DNA of 64,000 nucleotides from Odontesthes bonariensis (lineage: Eukaryota > Chordata > Actinopteri > Atheriniformes > Atherinopsidae), in the NCBI RefSeq assembly GCF_027942865.1, contig NC_134509.1, positions 24,672,697 to 24,736,696 on the forward strand. Direction: 5' to 3'. The position numbers and the translations under genes were made by a program. The notes under the pieces were generated by a model that was given only the letters and a program-made list of their open reading frames with translations, was not told the DNA's origin and ran no database searches. Each line of letters begins with the position of its first letter. The first letter of the stretch is position 1. Shown here in pieces: positions 18,846 through 31,031 of this stretch.

Positions 18846-20043
18846 TACATCCGCAGTTTCTGAAAAATTGGGACACTGCGTAACTTAGAAATAAAAACAA
18901 AATGCAGTGATTTACAAATCTCATAAACCAATATTTTATTCACAGTGGAACATAGAAAACATCTAAAAGAAAGTGAAACATTTTGCCATTTAATGAAAAT
19001 ATGAACTCATTTTGAATTTGATGGCAGCAATACAACTCAATGAAATAGGGATAGGTCCATGTTTATCACTGTGTATCATCTCCTCTTCTTTTAACAACAG
19101 TCTGTAAACATCTGGGAACTGAAGAGACCAGCTGCTGGACCTTTGGGAGAGGAAAGTTGTCATATCCTTGTCTGATAGCTGCTCCGCAGTCCTGGGTCTT
19201 CTTTGTTGTATTTTATGTTTCATGATGTTCCAAATATTGGCAGATCAATCCCGCACCAGCGCTCTTCTGCTATGAAGCCATGTTGCTGTAATAGAGGCAA
19301 TTTCTGGTTGTCTTGCTGAAATTTGCAAGACCTTCCCTGAAAAAGACTGGATGGGAGCATGTGTTGCTCTAAAACCTGTATATACCTTTCAGCATCCATG
19401 ATTTCTACAAAGAAATTTCTAATTTAATCCATCTCACCGCAGAAAAGTTTTCCACTTTGCCTCAATCCATTAATATGAGCTTTAATCCACAGGAGACGGC
19501 AGTGCTTCTGGATCATGTTCACATGTGGCTCCTTCTTTGCATGACAGAGCTTTAACCTGCATCTGTGGATGGTAAAGAGAACTGTGTTCACAGACAATGA
19601 TTTCTAGAAGTGTTTCTGAGCCCATGCGGTGATTTCCAGGACAGAATCATGTCTGTTTTTAATGCAGAGATGTCTCCAAGTTCTTTGAAAATGTTTATAT
19701 TATGATCTGTAGATGGTGGAATATCCAAAGTCTCCACAGTTCTAAATTCAGAAACATAACTCTGAAACTCCTCCACAATTTATATTCTCTTGCAGATTGC
19801 TGCCCATCTTTACTTTTGACAGACTCTGCCTCTCTAAGGAGCAACAATTGTGTTTCTGACATGTTGCTAATGAACCCAGTTAGTTGCAACATGAACCGCC
19901 AGCTGTTCCACCCACTCTTCCAGCCTTTCTTTGCCCTCGTCCCCCTTACTCTGAGACATGTTTCTGCCATTAAATTCAAGATCAGCTCATCTTTTTCACA
20001 GTGGAATCTCTCACTTTGTTGTTTTGGAAATGGGATTGTGTAA
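18846..20043 (-). mobile_element. Decayed DNA transposon of a family common in teleosts
   Basis: The left edge contains tgaaaaattgggacactg and the right edge ttttggaaatgggattgtgt. These form diverged inverted ends resembling a fish repeat family that I recall starting with an AACCCCGATTCC-like terminus. The interior on the minus strand is a transposase region with many stops; for example 19223-18990 keeps a readable stretch. The sequence is shorter than an intact element, so internal deletions are likely. I do not name the superfamily because no diagnostic catalytic motif is readable. Confidence 0.6.
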
Positions 20044-20654
20044 CATACCAGTGAATTTTGCTGAACCTTTTATGCTTTAACTATGTTTTCCTGAAAATTA
20101 ATTTGTTGTTTCCCTCAGGTTAGTTCACTCTTTTGGTCACATGATGAGAATTACCCAATGAAAATGCAATTTTTTTTACCTTTAACAGACACCTTAAGCA
20201 GTGTTAAACCATGTTCATCCAAAAAAAACTCAAAACTGCTCTATTCACCAGGGCAATTTCTGCAATACAGTACAAGCTATCCTCTTCTTTGTGTGATTCT
20301 TGAATTTACAAGTCAACTAAAAAATTTATTCTACCACACTGATGTTTATTATTAATAAAATACCCTGACATTTTAACACGAATAACCAAAACATTGTCGG
20401 TCAACACAGCTTGTTGTAATATTTGAATTTAAATGAGGGATTGTTATGCTGTCGGGGGACTGCAGAGCTGTGTTTTTTTATCCCTTCAGATTTCACAGAA
20501 TTTGTAATAAAGTTGAATGTGTGTGCTAATGAGCATCGGAACATGAATATAGTTTTACTGCCAATCCCTTGTTAGTTCACCCATGCATATTCTCAGAATT
20601 AGCCTTGAACTTTGCCTGTAACTGTCAGCTTGATGCAAAAATCTCTCCTTTACA

Positions 20655-21320
20655 CATTTTAATAGGATTGACCCTCCTCTGGTCCAACTGCCTGTCTCTT
20701 CTTTTGATGCTTCTCATGCTATACCATGTCATGCTGGGCTAAATTTACACTCCACAGAGGAAGTGGTATGTCCCCTTTGAGGGACCACATTCAGTTTATT
20801 TTCACAATGGAATGCAGACTTGCAGGGATTGCGTATGTTCGTGTCTAAATATAAAGCAGAATGCAAAGCCTGAGGAACGAGCTCAGAAAGCACCAGCTGT
20901 TCGGATTCTCTTCAGTCAGCTTGCCAGAGATGTAATGTCATCACTAAAAAGATAAATGAATGAAAAAAGAAGAGCCTGTATCATCGGAATTGTTCAACTT
21001 TGTTGTAATGTTTATCTCCATGATGTAAACACACTTTCTCCATCCAACCAGTTTACAGGCTAACTCTAATGGACTGATACTAAATTCTGTCATTTTGTTT
21101 TTATTTAAAGAGATACTCCACTGATTATATATTCAAAATTTTGGTTACCCGTAAATGTTTAAGAACAGGTGTATATTATTGTACTTCTGGCTGGTAAAAT
21201 TTGAGGAAATACCCCCAGAGTGAGGTCATGAGTGTTCTCACCTCAGCTCAAACCTGTCATTCAAAGACAGGCGGTTAGACCAGAGGAGGGTCAATCCTAT
21301 TAGAATGGAAAATGTAGGAT
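20655..21320. repeat. Inverted repeat pair (about 45-bp arms, about 560-bp spacer)
   Basis: The left arm near 20659-20702 includes aataggattgaccctcctct, and the right arm near 21270-21307 includes its reverse complement. The arms differ at a few positions. The spacer holds no gene that I recognise. It could be the ends of a short nonautonomous element or two opposed copies of one repeat. Confidence 0.65.
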
Positions 21321-21464
21321 TCACATTTTTTTAAACTGCGTCACAAATGAACGGCAAGACTATTCTAGTTTTAATGGTTAAAGAATCTGCTTAGTTTGCC
21401 CCAAACCATAAAGGTTAAGAGAGATGTTCCCTGTTTGCACCTGCATGGCCTCCACGGTCATTTC

Positions 21465-22100
21465 CAGGGCAGATTTAACCCGTAAAGATTTGCAGTTGGA
21501 TGCAGGACCCAAAGGCAGGCGGATGGTGACAGAATAAACTTTTATTCAAATAAAGCAGGGAATCCAAAAAACACAAAATCCAAACGGGCATGAAAGTACA
21601 TAAAGGAAACCAGGAGCAAGGATCTGGTAGAGAACAAAGAAAACCAGCAAAAATATTTTCTAGGAGAGGAGATGGAAGTGAAAGGAGTGAGCTAATGGGA
21701 TATAGCCTCTTAAGACACAAGCTTAAATTGTGTATACATGTTTTTATTTCCTCTGGCTATTTGACATCAGTAGAACCTAATAAATATAAAACCAAAGCAC
21801 TGGCTTTGAAGACGAAGTAGTTTTTGAGAAAAAAAAAGTTTCTCGTGGAAACCAGGGTCTCAGGAGGATAGAGGGCAGGTGGTGAGATTGCAAGCAAAGG
21901 AGCAAAAGAGGATTACCGAGGGCATCGAGTGACTAGAACACGTAACAGGGATTGGAATGAAGAGGTAGCATCGAAACAGATGCACAAGAGATAAAGATTT
22001 TACCAAATAAAACAAGGAAGCAAACGCTAACTTAACACAGAGCAGCTGAGAACTAAACACGACAAGCAAAACTAAGGATGAAAGAGAAGATCCTTTTAAA
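21465..22100. repeat. Interspersed repeat, LTR-like, class uncertain
   Basis: The stretch begins gcagttggatgcaggaccca and continues with purine-rich sequence containing aaatccaaa and many AAC-rich words (agaactaaacacgacaagc). I recognise this pattern as a widespread teleost repeat that resembles the ends of LTR retrotransposons. No protein frame is kept. The boundaries and class are uncertain. Confidence 0.4.
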
Positions 22101-22958
22101 AGCTTCATTGTAACCTTTCCAAACAGGTTTGATCACCAGTGAGTCCCATTTGCCCCAAAGAATGAAGCAACGTGATCTTTTTAAAGTGAAAGTCAACACA
22201 AATAAAAGTGAGGTGCTTTATGAGACATAAAGATGTTGAGAGTCAGCTCATTGTTTAGGAGGATCTGAAGAAAGAAGCTGATGAGCTTATAAAACTTAAA
22301 AGGCCTTTGATGATCTGAGGATCATCCAAGTTGTCGCCCAAAAGTGCAAAATGAAATAGCCTCCTGATCCTCCTAATATTTGTCCTTCAAAGATAATCAA
22401 ATTTGAGGTTTATGATATCAAAATGAGTAAATTCTTGTTGCACCTCAAGCTTGTAAAAGTCCCTAAAAAAAAAAAAGTCCCCTAAAACGTTCGACATCAT
22501 TGTGTGTGAGTGCTTGAGAGCAGGTCAGAGAAAATGCACGAGGAAGAAAGTAGTTTTATTCAGTGAGATTAGATGCGCATATTCAACATAGACAGGAAAT
22601 CTTTTTCAGGGGGTTTATACTACTCTCCCACCTGCGGCCAGAGACACTGCGAGTTCTGATCTTTAGAAAAGACTCCGTGTGAGTTACAATCAGCTCAATG
22701 TGAGTGTGCATGTGAGACCACTGAATACACTCCAAGCCAGTGGTTTTCAACTGGTCAACTTATTAAATTTATTGAATGAAAAAATGGTGCAGCTTGATGC
22801 CTTAGATAGTAGAATATCACAGTATGCCAACAAGTGTAATTGTAAACCAAATCATCCCTCATACGCTCCATTAGTTGCATTTTAAAACCAAAACTCTTCA
22901 CTTCACTAACTTCAGCCTTTCTTAACACACTCAGCAGGGCTTTCATGCCCAAACATGA

Positions 22959-23733
22959 AATAAAAAAGTCGAACTACTGAGAGGTAGTTTCAAAAAGATT
23001 CAAAATATATTACTTTAGCTGAGTCAGTTTTGACCTCACTCCACAAACTGTCCTCCTTTGTTCTCAATATAGGAAAATACGTATCTGATATAGTCTGTAT
23101 CGTGCCTGCGTTTAGCCATGCTCAATCAGCTTCTTCTATGGGGTGAAATGGCAGATGTCAACTCGCATTACAGGGCATAATCGCAACCTGCTGTTAAGGA
23201 GTGTGAATATATGAGACGCAGTGGAGGTCTTCATAAGAAATCAGACTGAAAATAACTGACAGAAGCTTCCAGCGTCATCACAATTTAAAGAAAAGAGCTC
23301 TTCTGTTTTTCTTTTGTTTTAGTAATAAGGTGGAGGATACCTGTTGATTGTCACCAGGCTCGTTGTTCCTTTAAATTAATATCTATACTTGCTTAAATTT
23401 AGTTTTATTCCCTAGTTTTCTATAATATCACAGTTTAATGCACATACAGGACAAAAGCCATAGTATTTGTAAGAACAACACCATAAAAAAAACTCGCACT
23501 TTTTACACAAATCTCTTTTTAAATCAAATTCCTGGAACTTGAAAAACATGTCTGAGGAATCCTCCTCCCCACTTTGCTCCATTTGCACACATAGCAGCAA
23601 CAGTTCACAAATTAAAGTCACCTTTGATATGATCAAGGTTTGACAGTTTGATACAGAATTGCTTCCTACATGAATCCAGTCGAGGGGAGCTGGCATAGAC
23701 TCAGACCCACAGGGACTAAAGATTCAGAAAACC
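22959..23733. repeat. 775-bp direct repeat, copy 1 (downstream of myadml2)
   Basis: This block is repeated at 27035-27809 with a constant offset of 4076 bases, so there is no net insertion or deletion. I count about seven base differences, about 99% identity. The block contains a minus-strand frame of 94 codons (23696-23412) with pairs of cysteines: CKKC, then CC and CPVC near the C-terminus. No terminal inverted repeats or target duplications are evident at the edges. The partner copy lies in the myadml2 intron. Confidence 0.9.
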
Positions 23734-26000
23734 AAGAGTCAAGAGCTGCAAGGGGGAAGCTGACTTCAGCAACAAGTGCCATCAGAGATTAGTCATAGCA
23801 GCACACCAGTCGTCCCCTGTCCCTCCATGTGCCCACAGCGGGAATATCAGGAGGGGACAGTCATGATAGACACCTGTCGCAGTTCATCTCTGTCTGGTGA
23901 GTTCATACACTGCTATGTTTAAGGCAGAGGCCGGTGGGGACAGAGAGGGAAAATGAGTGCTAAACATGGAACAGCTGCTAAATGTGGGTCTGCAGAGGAG
24001 CAGCGAGTAAGAAGGCTGTTATAAAGCTGCAGACTGCTCTGTGGTGACACTTTCAGTGGTTGCTTCGGCCATATTCCACTGAGTTACATCTCACTCTGGA
24101 AATATTAGCGAGAAGAGCTCCCTCCAAATAGCTTGTCAACTCAAACTGTGATAGATGTTCTTCAGTTATTTATTGCTGCTAAAATCATTCCCATTTCCAT
24201 AAACCCCCTTCAAAACCAGCCCATTTTCTCTCTCTGTATGTGCATATTAGTGACTTGTACACATTGACTAATTCATATAAAGTCTCCAAGTCCCAGTGAC
24301 GTCCTCCTTAGTCTCACACAGATTTGGAGAGAAGAGCAGCCAGCTGGTGTTGGATTTGTTGCTGAGCACCAAGAAAGTATTCCTGGATGTATACTGTACC
24401 GCATAAAAATGATCCCAGATTATTATGGGAAGAAAGATTCACTGATATGACCAAAGCAGAGAGGAAGGATGAGGAGGGGGTGACTGGTGTGATGTGTGAG
24501 ACAGAAATGTGAGGAGACCAAGTCAGAGAAAGAGAAAAATCTCATGGGGAGGAGAAAGACTGAGCAGATCAGAGCTTTTCTTCTGTTTTACTCCTGTGAG
24601 AGACCTCTGTCTGCGTCTCCTCCTTCACTGCCTGAAGGTGCAGAGATGATGGATCACACTGTCTTGAAACTCAGTGATCAAGGACTCGAGATAGTATGTG
24701 TGTTTGAGTCTGTTGTGCTCAGAATGACTGATCGAGTCCTGACCTCACACCTGTTGAGATGATTAAAAAGAAACTGGGGAATTTTCGGCTCTGTGCAGTC
24801 AATCTTACACTGAGTCCCATTTACAAACTTCTTCATGTCATCACTCAAACTGTGACTCAGCAGATGGAGTCACTCACCATTTGATGAACACTACAGCAAC
24901 AAGCAGACTGAATGACGTTTGCTTTAATGCCTTCAAACTCATGAGGTGAACATAAGATTTGAGCATTGGATAGGAACGCTGTGACATCTGTACAGTCTCT
25001 GTTCCATGAGGGCTGGAGCCTATCCAAGCTGACATGTTGCAGACAGGTTGAATGGGACGCCAGTCTATCAAAGGGCTAAAAGGCTCAGCAACAACAATGT
25101 GACATAAAATTGATGTCTTTGGACCTCAAATGTGTCGCTGATAGACGACAGCACAATCTTTTTTAACAAGCCTCTGACTGAACACCCTTTGTCATTTCAA
25201 CATGATGTTTTGAAGAGGGTGGGCAGTATTGTCCATTATGTTCATCAACTCTTCCTTTCACAATCCGCTCCAGAGCAGCTCCCAGCACAGGGCCAGGCTT
25301 CTTTATCAGTTTCGTTGGTTTCCCTTTATTTTTAGTTTGCTCTTTATCAGTTTGGGTCAGTTTATAAGAAGCGTTTCAATGACCTGGAATGAAAGTTATT
25401 TAATGAACATAGTTTATTTCAATGTAAAAACCACACATTTAACCACAGAGATCATTTTAACTGCCAGAGTAAAAGCAAATTTCCTCCTGAGATTTGACCT
25501 GTTAGTGAAGGACACATTAGGTCATGCGGACCATCATCTGTGGGGATGTACAAACACGCCTCGGTCACACTGACCACATTCACGTTGAGCAATTGTGAAT
25601 GTTGTGTATTTTCAAATGTGGCAGCTCAAACTGCAGGTCAGTTGGACAAGAAGCAGCCAAAAAAACAAGTTTTTTTTAGTTGATGTGCCTTTTTTTACAG
25701 ACTGAAAGAATAATTTCATTAGGTGGTTTTAAGAAGAAGTACAGCCTCTTACAAATGCTGTGTCATAGCTTTAACATGAGTGCAGATGGCTCATGTTTAT
25801 TTCTGGCAGCCAGGGTAAAGTCCGAGGATCATCGGGTGTGCAGTTTGCAGATGGCAGGGATACCACAGATGCCAAAGCCAGATGCACTTTATGTTGAAAG
25901 AAAATATAGAAATACAAGTAGCAAGTCATCATGTGTTATACCACAAGTCAGGAATAATGGGAATGTGTCTGTATTATGAGGATTCGGCAGGACATACCAG
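23734..26000. other. No gene recognised (downstream of myadml2)
   Basis: No coding exon is recognised. The stretch near 25012-25085 (ggctggagcctatccaagct and onward) resembles a fragment of a very common fish repeat. Distal poly(A) candidates for myadml2 on the minus strand could lie here, for example AATAAA at 25418-25413, but none is close to the stop codon. Confidence 0.45.
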
Positions 26001-26035
26001 TGCGTCCTGGCAGCTTGTGTGAGGCTGGCTCTCAC

Positions 26036-26053
26036 GGGGGGGGGGGGGGGGGG
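26036..26053. repeat. Poly-G tract (C18 on the myadml2 strand)
   Basis: An uninterrupted run of 18 G lies about 190 bases beyond the myadml2 stop codon. On the myadml2 strand it reads as C18, probably within the 3' untranslated region. Confidence 0.9.
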
Positions 26054-26241
26054 TCATTTAAAGGGATGGGGTGTCACCTCAGTGGGGTGTGGTAGCAGGG
26101 TCATGGTGGTAAATTCCTCACCGGTCCTTGAACTAGATAATTGTGCCACATTGTCTCAGCAGCAGTGATGTCTTGAATGTCTTTAAATATCAAATAAATT
26201 CACAAACAACCTTAAACACTTAATGAGGCTGACGAGTGGTG

Positions 26242-29200
26242 CTACACTCGGGAGTTAGTCGGCAAGTGTGAAGAGACAAATCGTATCCTCTGGGAGTAAA
26301 TCAGGTCCGTCAAATAGAGTCCAAAGTTGACACAGGAGAACACTGCCACCACCACTTTGCTGTCCCATGGACACTTCCCCTGTGGACATGATGAAGGTCT
26401 CAACGGTGAGCCATATTTGGTGTCAAAGCAGAACACCGGCCACACCACTGAAGCGCTGAGGTAGAGCAGAACTTCCAGGAGGGTGCACACCACCACAAAG
26501 CGGTCAAAGGGCATGCATCGCACAGTTTTAGTCCGTTTACACACAGTCATTACGACCACCAGCGCTGTCAGAGCGAAGCAGAGAGCGTAGACGACAACGC
26601 AGTAGATTGTGGCGGCATAACGGGAGTATTGACTCCCGTTGGCCAGAGCTCCAAAGATGATACAGGCTACAAAGCACTGAACAACTTTGAGAAGGCCGGA
26701 GACAGTGGCCATGTATCCCACCACAATCTGGCCTGGCCTGGCCCGACATAAGATCACCTCGGCCCCGTAGGCCAGAGTGCCCAGGATGGAGCAGACGGTG
26801 ACAGCAACGCGGAAATCTCTGACATCACAGCCAGCGTATGGGCACTCAGAGCGAACAAAAAACAGCGGGTAAACCACAGAGGCCGTCACATACCTGCGGG
26901 AGGAGACAAAAAACTCATATTTACATGATGCCATCAGGGATAGGAATCACAGTGAGGTGAAAACAGGCTCAATACTGTGGTTTTCACTCTTATGTGTGAT
27001 GAAATTACCTTAATTCAAGGCCCACTTACTGACTAATAAAAAAGTCCAACTACTGAGAGGTAGTTTCAAAAAGATTCAAAATATATTACTTTAGCTGAGT
27101 CAGTTTTGACCTCACTCCACAAACTGTCCTCCTTTGTTCTCAATATAAGAAAATACGTATCTGATATAGTCTGTATCGTGCCTGCGTTTAGCCATGCTCA
27201 ATCAGCTTCTTCTATGGGGTGAAATGGCAGATGTCAACTCGCATTACAGGGCATAATCGCAACCTGCTGTTAAGGAGTGTGAATATATGAGACGCAGTGG
27301 AGGTCTTCATAAGAAATCAGACTGAAAATAACTGACAGAAGCTTCCAGCGTCATCACAATTTAAAGAAAAGAGCTCTTCTGTTTTTCTTTTGTTTTAGTA
27401 ATAAGGTGGAGGATACCTGTTGATTGTCACCAGGCTCGTTGTTCCTTTAAATTAATGTCTACACTTGCTTAAATTTAGTTTTATTCCCTAGTTTTCTATA
27501 ATATCACAGTTCAATGCACATACAGGACAAAAGCCATAGTATTTGTAAGAACAACACCATAAACAAAACTCACACTTTTTACACAAATCTCTTTTTAAAT
27601 CAAATTCCTGGAACTTGAAAAACATGTCTGAGGAATCCTCCTCCCCACTTTGCTCCATTTGCACACATAGCAGCAACAGTTCACAAATTAAAGTCACCTT
27701 TGATATGATCAAGGTTTGACAGTTTGATACAGAATTGCTTCCTACATGAATCCAGTCGAGGGGAGCTGGCATAGACTCAGACCCACAGGGACTAAAGATT
27801 CAGAAAACCGCTTAACTTAATAGACTTTTCAGTATGGACAAAATGTAGGAAAAAAAGTCATGACTCTTGTCTTGTCTGTTCAGTTGGGCTATAAGATTTC
27901 ACAACTATTATTGTCATGACCACAGTCCCTAGTTTCCAGGTGTCTAGTGTCTAAAATTTGGAGCAAGTACAAACAAAATTGGAAGGTTGTAAAAGGGAAA
28001 CATGCAGGTCGACCAAGGAAAAGGTCAAAGTGCCAGGGTCAAGGAGATGATGCTGGAACTTTAGTTTGGTTCAGGTCCAATGAAACATATAAAGATGGCT
28101 GCCTGAAGAAAACAAGCACATTTCCACGGTCACTGGTGATATCGATTGGGTTGATGTCAGGTAAAGGACCGGGGGAGAGGGCTGTCCTTATATTTGTAGC
28201 AATTATACTTAGAAGATGTTAATTTTGGACATTTTTCTCTTTCCATCAGTTGAAAGAATGTTTGGTGACGCTGAGGTAATTTTTATTGAAGGTGTGAAGT
28301 CCTCAAAGAATTCAACATATCATAAAAAGCAGAAGAAATGCAGCTAATTGAGATTCTTTTAGGCTCTTGTTTCCACTGTTGAGTGACTTCATGATTTTTG
28401 TGTCATATCTGTGTTTTGATTGTTTGTTTTTCTACAAATATAAAAAACTGAATAAATATTATCCAAGTGTAGTGATTCCATCATTTTTGTCAGTTGTTTC
28501 ATCAGATGCGCTAAAACTTTCGATGCATGTGGATTTAACTGGTCTGCAGTCCTTCTACGTTTTCTGTGAATGAGGAGATTTTATTGCCTGACTTGAACTG
28601 AACTGAATATAAAATGGTCAATTATTTTTGCAGTATAAATACACTTATTAGTTACTGAGGAAAAAGTGATTGTGTAAAACAAAACAGCCATCCATGTTGT
28701 TCTTCCTCTACTGTCTACTTTTTCTGGACTGTTTCTCTCTTATCTTGTTAATGGTAAATTGATCCAGATTGATTCATGTACATGTGCATGCTTGTGAATT
28801 TGTGGGCTGCATGTGGCCAGCCTCAGACAGGCACTCTGATCCCTCACAAACTAGGTCTAGTGCATAGTTTATACTCTCTATCATTCTCTCAACAGTACAT
28901 TTAATAAGTTGATATGTTGACTTGTTTGCGAACACTGTCACATACTTATCCAGCTTGAGGCTAAGTTACCTAATAGCAATATGTTTAGTCATCCAGCTGA
29001 TAGCTAAGTTAGCTAATTAATATATTTACTCATCAAGCTATGTGTAGCTAAGTTAGCTAATTGAGTACACAACAGCAATTAGCATTTGTTTAGAGTGACG
29101 CCTGAAGCATTAAGCTCCATTTTCACCCTCATTTCAGCTGTTTGCTGTTAACCAACAGCTGGCTCTTCATAAACAGATATCTGTACATGATTATGCAGCT

Positions 29201-30523
29201 TCTGTTGGCAAAGAAAAAGTTTTAGTGTCGGAAGCTTATAGGCTTCAGTTTGTGGACAAGCAATATATTTATTGGTCACATTTGAGCATGCTTTGTGGTT
29301 TGCAGGCAAAAGTCAACATGGAGAGAAGAAGAGGTGGTATTTACAGGCCAATAATAATTTCTGAATTAATCAGCTACTGTTTTATGAAAAATACAAATTT
29401 TCAATGAACTTTTTTAACATTTAGATATAGATTAAGTTGTAGTCTTGGTCTTAATGTTCATCATTCATTATCCAGGCTTTACTAAAAGTCATGAGCTATT
29501 GCCCCTAGATATACATGTTCATGATGAAAAATGGACTCTTTGGCTGTTGATGTCAGACAATGAGTTTGCTTTTTGGTTGTTTTTAAAAATAATGGTATTC
29601 ATAAGCAGATTTCTATTCCATATAGCTGCTGGCTGCACCAGAAGCCTTAAAAAGCTGGATGTTTGTTGACCCCAGAGGATAAATCATCATGCAGTGGTTT
29701 GACAGGGTTTGGCTGCTAAATTATCTCATTCATTCAGCCCTGAAGCAGCTTTGTCAGTCTGTTTTATGGTGCTGGGCAGGTATTGTAAGACTTAATATAG
29801 CTGCAACACAGGCCTGATACTGCTGGAAAACACAGTAAAAAGCTGTGAGGGTGGATTGAAACAGAGCAATCACAGCTCGTTCAACCTAAACAATAAAGTG
29901 AAAAATGTTAAAATGCTTCATAGAGCAACAAGAAAATGCAGAGTTTCACATCACAAATTAAAAAATGTTCCAATTTGATATAAAATATTGTTAATTTTCC
30001 TGTTTTAGGTATTTTCAGGGCACTGTATAACAACGTCAGCTAAAGATTTTGACTGTAAATGTCTGAAAATAAGACTAACCAAGGTTAATTTCCAATAATT
30101 AATGGTAAAAATATATGTCTCAGAGGTAGTTGTGCCATGACTAAATGGTCAACCAGGTTTGTCTCATGTAGAACAGTTTAACATGTGATGCTTTAGTTTT
30201 CTGTAAACACCACTGCCTCAAAGACCTGAGAATGGGACCTACATGAGCGTCGCACAGGCAGCGCAGGTGACTGTGAGGTTGTCCCAGGATACGGGCAGGC
30301 AGCTGTAGAGACGAGTGGCATCCAGGAAAAACACCACGACTGACATGGCAAAGCAGCAGCACCACGCCGCCATGCAGAACACGCCATGTGAGCCGCTGTA
30401 GCCGGCACTGTGGGTTACCATGGCAATCACAGCACAGCCCAGAGCTAACTGACAGAGGCGGGCAGCACCCAGAGCCGAGCAGAGCGCATTCCTGTTGAGG
30501 TACGGACCACCATGAGAGTCCAT
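26242..30523 (-). CDS. myadml2: Myeloid-associated differentiation marker-like 2, 2 coding exons
   Basis: A multi-pass membrane protein with two MARVEL domains; its biochemical role is not established. Exon A is 30523-30243 and exon B 26893-26242. The junction splits codon 94 (CTCAT/GTAGGT and CGCAG/GTATGT), giving 933 bases and 310 residues; human MYADML2 is about 307. Matches to the family include the N-terminal VFCMAAW, GYMATVSGLLKVVQ, FVACIIFGAL, WPVFCFDTKYG, CPWDSKVVVA and the C-terminal IYSQRIRFV. About eight hydrophobic segments are spread along the chain. The ATG context GCAGCCATGG is strong, and the start matches the expected length. It lies between pycr1 and aspscr1, as in other vertebrates, on the pycr1 strand. 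The readable stretch just upstream of exon B (MASCKYEFF...) is intron read-through and not a start. Confidence 0.93.
27035..27809. repeat. 775-bp direct repeat, copy 2 (in the myadml2 intron)
   Basis: Sister of 22959-23733. The 94-codon minus-strand frame is intact here too (27772-27488). Against copy 1 it shows three base differences: two silent, and one changing the residue after CEF from F to C. Exon B of myadml2 sits between the two copies, 141 bases from this one. Confidence 0.9.
27950..28500 (+). mobile_element. Internally deleted Tc1-like transposon remnant
   Basis: Plus-strand reading in mixed frames recovers pieces of a Tc1-like transposase common in fish: HAGRPRKRSK from the N-terminal DNA-binding linker, then directly GDDAGTLVWFRSNETYKDGC from the catalytic half. 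The intervening part is absent. Further on, ttgaaagaatgtttggtga and the 3' end gtgattccatcatttttgtc match the same family. It lies in the myadml2 intron and cannot code for an active enzyme. Confidence 0.7.
28970..29065. repeat. Degenerate tandem repeat (agctaagttagctaatt-like units)
   Basis: Three imperfect units containing gctaagttagctaatt or similar follow each other, separated by short spacers. The repeat lies in the myadml2 intron. Confidence 0.6.
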
Positions 30524-30524
30524 G

Positions 30525-30987
30525 GCTGCTCAGAAAACAATAAATAAATATTCCTCAGGGCCTCAGAGAGATATTGGACGTCCAAAACCAGGTCAAGGTT
30601 TTAAGTGTTAGGACCCGTTCTGTGATGACCTGTCAGGAAAATTCAGAAAAGTATTACTGTCAAAACTTTACAGTAAAATTACAGAATAAATTTTGAAATT
30701 TCTCTTCTCTCACGAAGCAGCCTCTATCAGCTCCTGCCTCTCTGTCTGCGCTCTCTTCATTCACTTCCACTTTTGTTTTGCATCACTTATCACATAATTT
30801 CTGCTCAGACAACCTCAAAACTTCCACAAAAACTTGGCAGAACATCCAAACGCTCAGGCACCTGTGTTTATCTGAGTCTAATTTCTGAGTTGATGTCACC
30901 TAGTGCAGGGGTCCCCAACCACCGGGTCGCGGACCGGTACCGGTCCGCGAGACATTCCAAAACGGGCCGTGAGATTGGGGGGAAAAA

Positions 30988-31031
<44 letters not shown>

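Noticed and set aside
26894..26934. ATG at 26934 as the start of a 230-residue Myadml2
   Set aside because: The first 14 codons are intron; the acceptor at 26893 joins in phase to the upstream exon and restores the missing membrane segments.
22959..27809. The 775-bp repeats as LTRs of a retrotransposon
   Set aside because: The sequence between them is the myadml2 exon, with no gag or pol, and the block edges lack TG...CA ends and target duplications.
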